Shown: piece after piece, positions 7,676 through 16,019 of the stretch
Position numbering within the stretch: position 1 is the stretch's first letter
How the letters are laid out: each line of letters starts with the position of its first letter
Assembly (NCBI RefSeq): GCF_003666245.1
Contig: NZ_MJLZ01000015.1
Location: 1 to 64,000 of the forward strand
Source of the DNA: Brenneria alni
GTDB taxonomy: Bacteria > Pseudomonadota > Gammaproteobacteria > Enterobacterales > Enterobacteriaceae
Length of the DNA stretch: 64,000 bases
Direction: 5' to 3'
Position numbers and translations under genes: made by a program
The notes under the pieces: generated by a model
The model's database searches: none
Seen by the model: the letters and a program-made list of their open reading frames with translations, nothing else
What the model was told of the DNA's origin: nothing

Positions 7676-7914
7676 GTTTCCGTGCTGGTGCAGCGAAAGG
7701 GAAAAGGCCTAAAGGGTAAAGGAAGGCTAAGGGTAACAGCGCCAAACCGGAAAGGGCCAAAGGGCTAAAAAGCCGTGATTGGCGCAGTTCGATGTTCGTT
7801 CGACGGGGAATCTGGTGCAGTCCTGCGATTTTCCGGCGTCAGTGAACTGGTGCAAATAAAAAAGCAGATCCGCTGGCGCAAAGATCTACTTTCCGGCGTC
7901 AATCAGTCGCGGGT

Positions 7915-9174
7915 TCAGGCAACCTGAATATGCCTCTCAAAACGGTAAGCCGGGATGAATTTCTGCCGGCAGGCGTCGAGATAGTCCGACCACCATTGCA
8001 TCATCTGCGTGCGTTCGTCGAGGTGCTCCGCCTTGTGGATATAGGCGGCGCGAACGTGGTTACGCTCTTGATGGCTCATCTGCCGCTCCACGGCATCTTT
8101 TGACCAGCGGCCTGATTCAATCAACGCGCTACAGGCCATCGTGCGGAAACCATGACCGCAAACGTTCACCTGCGTGTCATAGCCCATCGTGCGCAGCGCC
8201 TTGTTGATGGTGTTTTCGCTCATCGGTTTGCGCGGGTCGTGGTCGCCGGGAAACAGCAACTCACTGCTACCGGACAGCAGTTTTAGCTGCTTCAGTACAG
8301 TTACCGTCTGTGTTGACAGCGGCACCAGATGCGGTGTTTTCATCTTCGCACCGCGCTCTGAATAACGCACGCCCGGAATGGGTTCACGTTGCGCGGGGAT
8401 AGTCCACATTGCGCCATCCAGATCGATCTCCGTCCAGCGGGCAAAGCGTAGCTCGCTGGAGCGAATAAAGATCAGCAGGTTAAGCTGCACCGCCAGCCGG
8501 GTTAGGATCCTGCCGGAATAGCCTTCTATCCGTTCCAGCATCTCCGGCAGTTTTTCCAGCGGCAGGGCAGGGTAATGGTTTTTTGGCGGCGGGGTGATAG
8601 CGCCGCAGAGGTCATTGGCCGGATTACTGGCAATCAGCCCCTCCTGTACCGCATAGCGCATGATCGCCGTGGTGCGCTGCTGTATCCGCGCGGCGGTTTC
8701 CAGATTGCCTTTTCTCTCTGCCACCCGCAGCGGGATTAGCAGATCGGCCGTTTTCAGGTCGGTAACGGGGAATTTACCGATCAGCGGAAAGACGTGCAGT
8801 TCCAGCGAGCGCAGGGCTTTGGCGGCATGGGCTTCAGTCCAACGGATATTACCCGCCACCCACTTGCGGGCGATCTCTTCAAAGGTATTGCCGCTTTTGC
8901 GCGAATGTTTCTCCTGCTGCTTTTTTACGCCGGGATCGTCGCCCGCGCTGAGTACCAAGCGGGCTTCCTCGCGTAGCTTGCGGGCATTTGCCAGCGTGAC
9001 GGTGGGGTAAGCGCCAAACGCCAGCTTCTTCTCCTTGCCGCCGAAGCGGTACTTAAGATGCCAGAGCTTGGAACCGTTGGGTTTAATCAGCAGGTATAAG
9101 CCCTGCGCGTCGCTGAGTTTGTAAGGTTTATCGAGCGGCTTGACGCTTCGGATGGCGGTATCTGTCAGAGGCAT
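7915..9174 (-). CDS. int: P4-type tyrosine integrase (DUF4102 family)
   Basis: This 419-residue site-specific recombinase is of normal length for the P4/CP4-57 group. The N-terminal DUF4102 arm-binding domain (LTDTAIRSVKP, LSDAQGLYLLIKPNG, GAYPTVTLANAR) is followed by the core-binding domain and the catalytic domain. The catalytic residues are Arg in IRSSELRFARW, HGFRT, the His in QMSHQERN and the Tyr in AAYIHKAEHLDER, so all are intact. The gene is read away from the tRNA-Phe 3' end at 9338-9387, with its start 163 bases from the site, the usual arrangement of a P4-like integrase next to its own attachment site. It would catalyse integration and excision at tRNA-Phe. Confidence 0.95.
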   Translation of the reverse strand: MPLTDTAIRSVKPLDKPYKLSDAQGLYLLIKPNGSKLWHLKYRFGGKEKKLAFGAYPTVTLANARKLREEARLVLSAGDDPGVKKQQEKHSRKSGNTFEEIARKWVAGNIRWTEAHAAKALRSLELHVFPLIGKFPVTDLKTADLLIPLRVAERKGNLETAARIQQRTTAIMRYAVQEGLIASNPANDLCGAITPPPKNHYPALPLEKLPEMLERIEGYSGRILTRLAVQLNLLIFIRSSELRFARWTEIDLDGAMWTIPAQREPIPGVRYSERGAKMKTPHLVPLSTQTVTVLKQLKLLSGSSELLFPGDHDPRKPMSENTINKALRTMGYDTQVNVCGHGFRTMACSALIESGRWSKDAVERQMSHQERNHVRAAYIHKAEHLDERTQMMQWWSDYLDACRQKFIPAYRFERHIQVA

Positions 9175-9244
9175 GGTGGGGGCTCCATAGTTTATCGAAC
9201 CGGCAGGCCCCCAATTAAGCCCCCAAAAACTACGGATGTCAAAA

Positions 9245-9275
9245 AATCTGGTAGTACCTGTTGGTACTCCAGATT
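9245..9275. repeat. Hairpin between int and att
   Basis: AATCTGG-T-AGTACC (9245-9258), a TGTT loop and GGTACT-CCAGATT (9263-9275) form a near-perfect 13-bp stem with one bulged T. It lies between the integrase start and the attachment site. Without a U-tract it is more likely an integrase or excisionase arm site, or a regulatory hairpin in the int leader, than a terminator. Confidence 0.6.
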
Positions 9276-9337
9276 CTTATCAACTTACTGATTTTTCAAC
9301 GTTCCCGGACGCATAAGGACATCCTGAAACTAAATTA

Positions 9338-9387
9338 TGGTGCCCGGACTCGGAATCGAACCAAGGACACGAGGATTTTCAATCCCC
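9338..9387 (-). other. att site: 3' end of tRNA-Phe
   Basis: On the minus strand these 50 bases are the 3' part of tRNA-Phe(GAA), from the anticodon stem-loop with GATTGAAAATC through the T arm to the terminal CCA (complement at 9338-9340). By comparison with the standard enterobacterial tRNA-Phe I count one mismatch, in the anticodon stem. Beyond 9387 the match stops: D-arm and acceptor 5' sequence are absent or garbled, so this is an attachment-site copy and not a working tRNA. tRNA-Phe is the classical target of SPI-7/PAPI-type ICEs. Here int lies on one side and parA on the other. Confidence 0.85.
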
Positions 9388-9435
9388 GTGCTGAGATAGC
9401 CGGAAACAAGCTGCACATTCAATCGAGTGTGCAAA

Positions 9436-10323
9436 ATGAATATTTTACCCGTAATTTCGACAAAGGGCGGCGAAGGAAAATCTACTCAAGCTGCTAACTT
9501 GGCAGGTTTTTTTGCCGATGCAGGTTTAAAAACCCTATTGATTGATGGCGATTATTCTCAGCCAACTGCCAGTAGTATTTATGCACTAGAGCATGAGGCT
9601 CCATTTGGATTGTTCGAGCTGCTAATGCAGACAGCCGATCTAAACCAGCCGGATAGTATAATTTCTCGCACCGCCATACCCAATCTCGATCTCATTATCT
9701 CCAACGATCCTGATGATTGCCTTTCTAATGCCATGCTGCATGCTCCTGATGGACGTATGCGTCTCAAGAACATCCTTCAGCATCAAAGTTTTCAGGATTA
9801 CGACGTCATCATGATCGACTCGAAAGGCGCTGCTGGCGTGATGGTTGAGCTCGTTGTTCTGGCTGCCACAGAGAATGTCGTTGGGGTGATTAAACCGATA
9901 CTTCCAGATGTTCGGGAGTTCATGCGTGGAACGGTGCGTTTAATGTCCCGCTTACTAGCGTTGCAGGCTTACGGGATACAGATACCTGATATCAAAATTC
10001 TGGCCAATTGCGTTGAGAACACATCATTGGATCGTAAGACTCTGGAAGAATTGGGTAATATCGTTTCCGAGAGAAAATACCTCCAATCCGAAAGCATAAA
10101 CATTTCCATACTTGAAACAAAAATAGACCAGCTTGAAGTCTATAAACGCGGCCACGCCTTTGGGCAGCCCGTCCATCGCCTTGAATATGTGACCGACCGC
10201 AAAAGCCCGGCCGCGGCAGTGACCATGCATAGCCTCGCCTGCGAGCTCTTTCCACATTGGAAAGCACAGTTCGATTCCGTGTTACGGAATCAAACTGGTG
10301 CCGGGGAGGTGGGAAATGTTTAA
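9436..10323 (+). CDS. parA: ICE ParA-family ATPase
   Basis: This ParA/Soj-type ATPase of about 295 residues is the first gene inside the ICE next to att, as in SPI-7 and PAPI-1. Residues ~8-17 hold the deviant Walker A STKGGEGKST. LIDGDYSQPTAS is the switch region and DVIMIDSKGAAG the Walker B. The C-terminal KRGHAFGQPVHRLEY is conserved among these ICE proteins. The ATG at 9436 is used; a GTG at 9427 is an alternative. With ParB it maintains the excised circular form. In this class loss of the ParA homologue (soj of PAPI-1) destabilises the element. Confidence 0.95.
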   Translation: MNILPVISTKGGEGKSTQAANLAGFFADAGLKTLLIDGDYSQPTASSIYALEHEAPFGLFELLMQTADLNQPDSIISRTAIPNLDLIISNDPDDCLSNAMLHAPDGRMRLKNILQHQSFQDYDVIMIDSKGAAGVMVELVVLAATENVVGVIKPILPDVREFMRGTVRLMSRLLALQAYGIQIPDIKILANCVENTSLDRKTLEELGNIVSERKYLQSESINISILETKIDQLEVYKRGHAFGQPVHRLEYVTDRKSPAAAVTMHSLACELFPHWKAQFDSVLRNQTGAGEVGNV

Positions 10324-10336
10324 CGTTCAGCCACGT

Positions 10337-10744
10337 TTATGCCGGAATGACATCAGTCAGCGTGCTTTTCGACCAAATATCCGTTCCAATGAACGGATCA
10401 TCCAATCGGTCGAGTTGCCTCTCAATGTCCCATTGTTTGGGACCCCATTCAGGATCGGCTGCAAAGGCGGTCCAGTAGTCAGTCAGAGCCAAAGAAATGT
10501 CTTTATCGGCCATATTCTTAATGGACTCTGGCGTCCACTGATGCTGCTTAATCAGCGCATACTCCAATGCTTCTCGCGGGGAACTGGGTCTGAATTGCTG
10601 ATGCCAGTTATGCGTCACACGAAGCCATTCTCCCAGCCACAGCAATCGGTAGGACATCTGGATCAGTTCTGCACCGGGATACTCCGAATACTTTTCTGCT
10701 GCCTGCCGGTAAAAAAATTTACAGCGTTTTTCAAAAGAATCCAT
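10337..10744 (-). CDS. Unassigned protein, opposite strand within the ICE core
   Basis: This 135-residue protein (MDSFEKRCKFFYRQ..., GAELIQMSYRLLWLGEWLR, SPREALEYALIKQHQWTPE) is predicted helical and rich in Trp and Arg. I do not recognise it. Its amino-acid composition is protein-like, whereas the overlapping plus-strand frame (10298-10978) is Ser/Leu/Arg-rich noise. It is convergent with parA (13-base gap) and divergent from the gene at 10975 across 230 bases, so it interrupts the otherwise one-directional maintenance operon. It may be an inserted cargo gene or a local regulator. Confidence 0.65.
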   Translation of the reverse strand: MDSFEKRCKFFYRQAAEKYSEYPGAELIQMSYRLLWLGEWLRVTHNWHQQFRPSSPREALEYALIKQHQWTPESIKNMADKDISLALTDYWTAFAADPEWGPKQWDIERQLDRLDDPFIGTDIWSKSTLTDVIPA

Positions 10745-10974
10745 GTCGGATCTCCGTTGTTAGGTTCTCTGTTGTTGGGTTTACTGCCAGTTCCTTCTGA
10801 CCGAAGTCGCCAAACTAAGCGGTCAGAAAATGATCTGTCAGTAGATGGGAGTGTATCCCCCGCAACGGTAGATTCGACGCCCTTTTCAGAAATTTACAGG
10901 ACCTTACTCAATACGCTGTTTTTACATGACTTTAATGTAGTTTCAGTAAGTGATCACGCATGGGAGGGGAAACA

Positions 10975-11379
10975 ATGAAGACTCTCCATCGTGCGTTCTG
11001 TTCCTGTAACCATTGGCGCTATCAAGACATTGATGAAAAGACCGTTTTTTTTGAAACATTCCACCAAGAGCATGCTGGTGATCGCTTGCAGTCGCTTATT
11101 GCGAATATATGGGGTGTCCCTGAATCTTCAGTCATTATTTATAACGTCTTTTCTGAGCAAGAATTGCGTTTGCTTTCAATAGATGACTCGTCTGCCAGTG
11201 GTGATGAAAGACTGTTTGAAATCGGGTGGAGTGGCGAGAAACAACAACCTATTTATGTAAATCAGGAGGACTGGCCGCTCATGTTAGTTTCTCCTCGTAC
11301 TCACGAACGCCTGGTGAAGGCATTCATGAGTCTTAGCCAGATTGGTTGTGGCGAAATGAAGGAGGCTGCCCATGGCTAA
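10975..11379 (+). CDS. Unassigned ICE protein upstream of dnaB
   Basis: The product has 134 residues from the ATG at 10975, which follows GGGAGGGGA at ideal spacing. It starts MKTLHRAFCSCNHWRYQD and has a C-terminal LISPRTHERLV-like segment. No known domain is recognised. It overlaps the dnaB start by 8 bases, so the two are translationally coupled. Its fixed place between parA and dnaB suggests a role in replication or stability of the circular ICE. Confidence 0.75.
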   Translation: MKTLHRAFCSCNHWRYQDIDEKTVFFETFHQEHAGDRLQSLIANIWGVPESSVIIYNVFSEQELRLLSIDDSSASGDERLFEIGWSGEKQQPIYVNQEDWPLMLVSPRTHERLVKAFMSLSQIGCGEMKEAAHG

Positions 11380-12748
11380 TTCTCCGTCTACGGTCGTGTC
11401 GTCTCTGCCTTTGTCTTTGGAAGCTGAGCAGTCAGTTCTCGGCTCATTGATGCTGGAAAATAACCGCTGGGATGATGTGGTTGAGCGGATCGCTGCCAGC
11501 GATTTTTATAACCGGGCACATCAACGGATATTTCATGCCATGCAACGACTGGTCGACAGCGGTCAGCCGATCGACCTGATAACCCTTTCTGAATCGATGG
11601 AGAAAGACCCTAATAGTCCATTAGAATCAATAGGGGGATTTGCCTACCTAGCAGAACTGGCGAAGAACACTCCGAGTGCGGCAAATACGAATGCCTATGC
11701 TGAGATTGTCAGAGACAGGAGCCAGGCTCGTAAGTTGATCATGCTTGGTAAGAAGATCAGTGCCGATGCTATGTCCACGGCGCATGGGCGAATAAAGGTT
11801 TCTGATATTGCCGAACAGGCTGAACAGGCGCTTTTTGACATATCGGAACAGAGAGAAGCGCAGCGTGAAGTTACAGCACAAGAGGCACTGATTCAGGTTG
11901 TTGACCGACTGGAGCTCAATAACAAGACCCCGGATGGGATAACGGGAACACCAACAGGGTTTATCGAACTCGATAAAGAGACTTGTGGCCTTCAGGAAGC
12001 GGATCTGATCATCCTGGCTGCAAGGCCTTCAATGGGAAAAACCGCATTGGGGGTCAATATAGCGGAAAACGCATTGGGGCGGGTACCTGATAAACCTGTT
12101 TTCATCTTCAGCCTGGAAATGCCGGCAGAACAACTAATGATGCGTATAGCGGCATCTATTGGCCGCGTCAGCATACAGGCCATGCGTAGCGGGCAAATGA
12201 ATGATGAGGACTGGGGACGCTTCTCTGATGCGATGAAGCTCATCCAATCATGGGGTGATCGCCTGGTCATTGACGACAGCAGTTTTCTCACTCCATCACT
12301 AGTGCGTTCCCGCCTACGTCGCTTGATCCGCAAATACGGTAAGCCAAGCCTGGCCATGATTGATTACTTGCAAATGATGAGTAGTCCAGGTGCCGAGAAC
12401 CGTACTCAGGAAATCGCGGCGATTTCTCTTGGCCTCAAAGGTTGTGCAAAAACGTTCAAAATCCCCATGCTGGTTTTATCCCAGTTGAACCGTTCCCCTC
12501 AGGCGCGGGCAGATAAGCGCCCAACGCTTTCTGATCTGAGAGACGGTGGTTCACTGGAGCAAGACGGTGATTTGATCATGTTTATTCATCGTGAAGAGGC
12601 TTACGACCCGAACACTCCAGACAAAGGATTGGCCGAAATAATTATTGGTAAACAACGACAAGGCCCGTTGGGAACGGTGAAATTGAAGTTTGATGCGCAG
12701 TTTACCCATTTTGGTGAATGGAATCTTGGCTATGGGGAGAAATACTAA
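11372..12748 (+). CDS. dnaB: DnaB-type replicative helicase
   Basis: This 458-residue hexameric helicase is of normal DnaB length. The N-terminal helical domain (LPLSLEAEQSVLGSLMLE to about residue 110) is followed by a linker and the RecA-like motor, with Walker A AARPSMGKTALG near residue 216, FSLEMP, the Walker B segment LAMIDYLQMM, LSQLNR, and SDLRDGGSLEQDGDLIMFIHRE. It would unwind the excised ICE for its own replication or for transfer strand synthesis. It sits between parA and parB, as in SPI-7-type ICEs, with parB overlapping its stop by one base. Confidence 0.96.
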   Translation: MANSPSTVVSSLPLSLEAEQSVLGSLMLENNRWDDVVERIAASDFYNRAHQRIFHAMQRLVDSGQPIDLITLSESMEKDPNSPLESIGGFAYLAELAKNTPSAANTNAYAEIVRDRSQARKLIMLGKKISADAMSTAHGRIKVSDIAEQAEQALFDISEQREAQREVTAQEALIQVVDRLELNNKTPDGITGTPTGFIELDKETCGLQEADLIILAARPSMGKTALGVNIAENALGRVPDKPVFIFSLEMPAEQLMMRIAASIGRVSIQAMRSGQMNDEDWGRFSDAMKLIQSWGDRLVIDDSSFLTPSLVRSRLRRLIRKYGKPSLAMIDYLQMMSSPGAENRTQEIAAISLGLKGCAKTFKIPMLVLSQLNRSPQARADKRPTLSDLRDGGSLEQDGDLIMFIHREEAYDPNTPDKGLAEIIIGKQRQGPLGTVKLKFDAQFTHFGEWNLGYGEKY

Positions 12749-14472
12749 TGAGCAAAAAAATAGCCTCGTTGCAACTCGGTAGTGCGATGCTGCAAGGAAG
12801 TCGTCAGCCAGCAACGGCACAGGTTTCCGCATTGCCGGTCAATGAAATGCCGATGGTGCTGACGTTGGATCAGATGGGGCCTCATCCGGATAACCCTCGA
12901 ACCAAACGTAACTCTAAATATGACGAGATCAAAGAGTCTATCCGTCACCGCGGTCTGGATACGGTACTTAAGGTAACTCGTGATCCAAACTTACCTGATA
13001 TTTATGTATTCAGTGATGGTGGTAATACACGTTATGAAATTCTAAGCGAATTGTGGCAAGAGACAGGTGAAGAAAGTTTCTTTCGCCATACGGTTATTTT
13101 CAAACCGTGGCCCGGCCGGCTTCAGTGCGTCATTGGCCATCTGGCTGAGAACGAAGTCCGTGGTGAGTTGACGTTTATCGAAAAAGCCTTTGGTATCCAG
13201 AAAGCCCGTGGCATTTACGAAGATCAACTGGGTAAATCCGTATCATTGCGTGAGTTGGCCACGTTGCTGACAGAGGCTGGTTTACCGATCGATCATTCCA
13301 GTATTAGCCGGATGGAGAGTACGATAGTCTTCCTGTACCCCTATATGCCAAATTTGTTGGAGTCAGGGTTAGGGCGTCCTCAAATACAAAGTCTTCTGTC
13401 CCTAAGACATGATGCCGAAAAAATTTGGTCTGAATATTCCCTGACCGCTTCCTCTTCAATACTGTTTGGGGATGTTTTTGGTAACTGCTGCCAAAAATTC
13501 GACTCGCCGGATGACTGGTCACTGGAGATGTTTCGAGATGAGTTTATTGGCGACCTGGTCAGTGCCCTACCGCACCCTTCGCTGAACTACGATCGCTGGG
13601 TGATGGAGCTAGATCCGAAAGTGCGTAATCAACGTAAGCTTTTTGGTGAAACCGGACCATTACCCGCGTTCGTCCATGAGTCTCCGCCTGAAGACACAAA
13701 TAAGGACAAAAGGGATGATGATGTTGGTTCAAAATCTACGCTTCCATCTTCCTCACAAGTTGGAAAGGATGACGATAGGCAGCAATTTTCTGCACCGGCT
13801 TCAACATCTGTGCCGCCTTCGTTAAACAGTACGCTTGATGAACATCATCAGCATCCCGATGAAGACGACGAACATTATGATGATGAGAATATAATAGAGG
13901 ACGGTGGATGCCAGGGAAATAACAAAGCCTTTTCTCATGACGACAACCAGAGCGAGTTCTCTGATCGGGCGAACTCGAGTGAAGGCTCGAATAATCAGAC
14001 GACATATTCTTTACCTTCAGGCGATCATTCGACGCAGCAACTGGCATCTTCTGCTCCTGCACATTCTTTTGCTAATGGGGGCCTGGAGCCAGTCTCTGAT
14101 ATCTGGCAGATCTCTGCATTCCAGGATGATATTGAGCATTTACAGGATAGCGCTTACAGACTGGCATTTGAGTTGGCTGAAGCCATGGGGTATCCCGATG
14201 AAATTCAGGAAGCAAAGGGGCCTCTCGATGCCGGCTATATCGCATCAACATCCAAAGTGCCATTCATTCTCTTTCTCAATGGGCTGACTGGCGAACAAAG
14301 CGGTGAACCATTTAACATGTTCAGCTTCTGTCTGAATGTTATCGGCTCTGCAAGCAAAGGGGATTCTCCCGTTCTTGATGATATGTACACCGTAAAAACA
14401 TTTCGCCTTATTCGAGTATTGCGTCGTTTACGTGAACATCAGCGGCAGATCGCAACGGAACAAACAGAGTAG
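12748..14472 (+). CDS. parB: ICE ParB-family partition protein
   Basis: This 574-residue protein is of the PFGI-1-class ParB type. Its N-terminal ParB/Srx-like domain (MVLTLDQMGPHPDNPRTKR, IKESIRHRGLDTVLKV, FSDGGNTRYEIL) is followed by an HTH region (LRELATLLTEAGLPIDHSSISRME). A long acidic, Ser/His/Asp-rich disordered stretch spans residues ~315-450, with a conserved helical C-terminus after it. The ATG at 12748 overlaps the dnaB TAA. It would load on parS-like sites and work with ParA. The candidate repeats at 16.7 and 17.2-17.5 kb are possible targets. Confidence 0.93.
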   Translation: MSKKIASLQLGSAMLQGSRQPATAQVSALPVNEMPMVLTLDQMGPHPDNPRTKRNSKYDEIKESIRHRGLDTVLKVTRDPNLPDIYVFSDGGNTRYEILSELWQETGEESFFRHTVIFKPWPGRLQCVIGHLAENEVRGELTFIEKAFGIQKARGIYEDQLGKSVSLRELATLLTEAGLPIDHSSISRMESTIVFLYPYMPNLLESGLGRPQIQSLLSLRHDAEKIWSEYSLTASSSILFGDVFGNCCQKFDSPDDWSLEMFRDEFIGDLVSALPHPSLNYDRWVMELDPKVRNQRKLFGETGPLPAFVHESPPEDTNKDKRDDDVGSKSTLPSSSQVGKDDDRQQFSAPASTSVPPSLNSTLDEHHQHPDEDDEHYDDENIIEDGGCQGNNKAFSHDDNQSEFSDRANSSEGSNNQTTYSLPSGDHSTQQLASSAPAHSFANGGLEPVSDIWQISAFQDDIEHLQDSAYRLAFELAEAMGYPDEIQEAKGPLDAGYIASTSKVPFILFLNGLTGEQSGEPFNMFSFCLNVIGSASKGDSPVLDDMYTVKTFRLIRVLRRLREHQRQIATEQTE

Positions 14473-14478
14473 TAAAGG

Positions 14479-14751
14479 ATGGGAAAATTACGCTTACAAA
14501 GTGGCACCTATCATGAGGTGCTGCTAAATGCATTATCCAGTGCCATAAAAGCAAAAGAACGCTTGATACAAGATGCGTATACGGATGAGGTGCGGGAGCT
14601 GGATAGGAGTGGAGAAATACTCAGTCAGAATGATGAGTGTGAACGCTTCTTAAAAACTGCGAATGAATGTACGCCGTTACTTTCTGATTTTCGGTATATT
14701 CATGCGTATTTATCCGATAAGTATTTAGGCTGTTCAAAAAGAAATAAATAA
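14479..14751 (+). CDS. Small unassigned ICE protein
   Basis: This 90-residue protein starts MGKLRLQSGTYHEVLLNALS and is charged and mostly helical, with no recognised domain. It follows parB by 6 bases with AAAGGA just ahead of the ATG and precedes the DUF2857 gene by 24 bases, so it belongs to the same transcript. Confidence 0.7.
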   Translation: MGKLRLQSGTYHEVLLNALSSAIKAKERLIQDAYTDEVRELDRSGEILSQNDECERFLKTANECTPLLSDFRYIHAYLSDKYLGCSKRNK

Positions 14752-14775
14752 CACATTAAGCATGGAGTAAAAACA

Positions 14776-15387
14776 ATGAGTGAAAATTCACTACAAATAG
14801 CAAACGCATCCCAGTCAGCGAATAATTTGCTGACTCAATTAGTGATGGACTTGAAGAGTGGTTACATACGCCGCTGTGAGTCTCTCGGACTAAAACAAGA
14901 GGAAATGCAATTACTGCAAAGTCTGACGATCGAAGATCTTCATTATATTGCCAATAGTTCTGTTTCCGTATTGCAGTTCAGCCTTCATCACGAAAATTTT
15001 TACCGCCTGGTTCAACATGCCCGTCGCGAACAGATGCGCATACAGCGCATCGATCGTGCGTTGTCGCTGGGGGGATCGATTGAACTCATGCAACACATGT
15101 TTGGGTTATCCAGCCTGGAAGTCGCCAGTCGTCGTCGTATTGCAGGCATCGATGTACGCCCGGGGCGTGGTGTCGTCCTGAATGAAGATGAGAGCGCAGC
15201 ATTATGGCAACGTTGGCAACTTGCTGCTGTAGAGGATGCCGACAGCGGTGAAGGGTTGGATGTCATGATGTTGGCTTCAGAGCAGATGGATGTATCGCTA
15301 ACTGCCGTCTGGCACGCAGTCAGATCATGGAGTAAAGCGCATAGCGTGAATGTCCCCCATGCTGAATCAGCAAGAAAATCGGTATGA
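14776..15387 (+). CDS. DUF2857 family ICE protein
   Basis: This 203-residue protein is characteristic of the SPI-7 replication/maintenance block. It starts MSENSLQIANASQSANNLL and includes LTQLVMDLKSGYIRRCESLGL. A central region (QHMFGLSSLEVASRRRIAGI, then DESAALWQRW) has an HTH-like arrangement. The C-terminus (MDVSLTAVWHAVRSWS) resembles a second short DNA-binding helix pair. The ATG follows GGAGTAA. The function is not established; a DNA-binding role is my inference. Confidence 0.8.
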   Translation: MSENSLQIANASQSANNLLTQLVMDLKSGYIRRCESLGLKQEEMQLLQSLTIEDLHYIANSSVSVLQFSLHHENFYRLVQHARREQMRIQRIDRALSLGGSIELMQHMFGLSSLEVASRRRIAGIDVRPGRGVVLNEDESAALWQRWQLAAVEDADSGEGLDVMMLASEQMDVSLTAVWHAVRSWSKAHSVNVPHAESARKSV

Positions 15388-15399
15388 CGGAGGTTAAGG

Positions 15400-15654
15400 A
15401 TGAGTACCCGTTTATGCGAAATCATGCCAGGGTTATACGCCCCGGCAACGGTTCCAAAGGCACATTATCACAAAGCTAAAAGTCAAATCCGGCGCTTTCG
15501 AGAAGGAGAACGAAATTATACACGACTTACAGAGAGAGGTTCGAAGTATTTAAAAATAGATATAGGTCCATTCTGGCGGTTATTGAGTCGGAATCATGGG
15601 GATTCGTGGGAATTAATGAATCACGAACGTTATAACAAAGAAATACGTAAATAA
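15400..15654 (+). CDS. Small unassigned ICE protein
   Basis: This 84-residue basic protein begins MSTRLCEIMPGLYAPATVPK and continues HYHKAKSQIRRFREGERNYTRLT. It starts 13 bases after the DUF2857 stop behind a GGAGGTTAAGG ribosome binding site. No domain is recognised. The high Arg/Lys content suggests nucleic-acid binding, but nothing more specific can be said. Confidence 0.7.
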   Translation: MSTRLCEIMPGLYAPATVPKAHYHKAKSQIRRFREGERNYTRLTERGSKYLKIDIGPFWRLLSRNHGDSWELMNHERYNKEIRK

Positions 15655-15667
15655 TATGAGGTAGTGA

Positions 15668-15904
15668 ATGGATATTGAAATTACAGGATCGCTATTGATT
15701 GAGGCGATTGATGCCGCATTGGAAAAAAAGAAAGGCGTGGTTATTGATAGTTTTGATAAACAGTCACTGTATACCGCCAAACGGGAGATTGATGACGCGA
15801 TTATTCTGAGTGATCTCAGAGGGGAAATTGTGTCGAATTATGATTATCTTATTGACATGGAGACATTGGAATATTCAAAGAAGAGCCAATCAGAATATGA
15901 CTAA
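15668..15904 (+). CDS. Small unassigned ICE protein
   Basis: This 78-residue acidic protein starts MDIEITGSLLIEAIDAALEKKK, with TGAGGTAGTG 5 bases upstream. No domain is recognised. Its end overlaps the start of the 40-residue reading frame at 15897, which in turn overlaps the replication gene, making a tightly coupled chain of translation. Confidence 0.65.
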   Translation: MDIEITGSLLIEAIDAALEKKKGVVIDSFDKQSLYTAKREIDDAIILSDLRGEIVSNYDYLIDMETLEYSKKSQSEYD

Positions 15905-16019
15905 TCAGTGTATTTATGCTGCATCTGCTTATTCGGATGCAGAAACAAGTGCATTGATGCTTTTTATCGCGAGCCAACAACCAGATGAAAAGCAGTCAGC
16001 GATAAGGATAACGATATGA
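15897..16019 (+). CDS. Possible 40-residue linker peptide
   Basis: This short frame (MTNQCIYAASAYSDAETSAL...) starts inside the end of the previous gene. It ends in ATATGA, whose ATG is the start of the STY4528-type gene. The overlap at both ends argues for a real, translationally coupled peptide that feeds ribosomes to the replication gene. It has no recognised domain and the composition alone is not decisive. Confidence 0.45.
   Translation: MTNQCIYAASAYSDAETSALMLFIASQQPDEKQSAIRITI

Noticed and set aside
7676-7914. Coding sequence between the two recombinase genes
   Set aside because: Purine-rich low-complexity repeats and no start signal; it is the gap between two convergent genes.
9338-9412. 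Functional tRNA-Phe gene
   Set aside because: Only the 3' 50 bases match; the D arm and 5' acceptor strand are missing, so it is an attachment-site copy.
10298-10978. 226-residue plus-strand reading frame
   Set aside because: It overlaps a more protein-like minus-strand gene and the gene at 10975, has no ribosome binding site, and its composition is typical of an antisense shadow.
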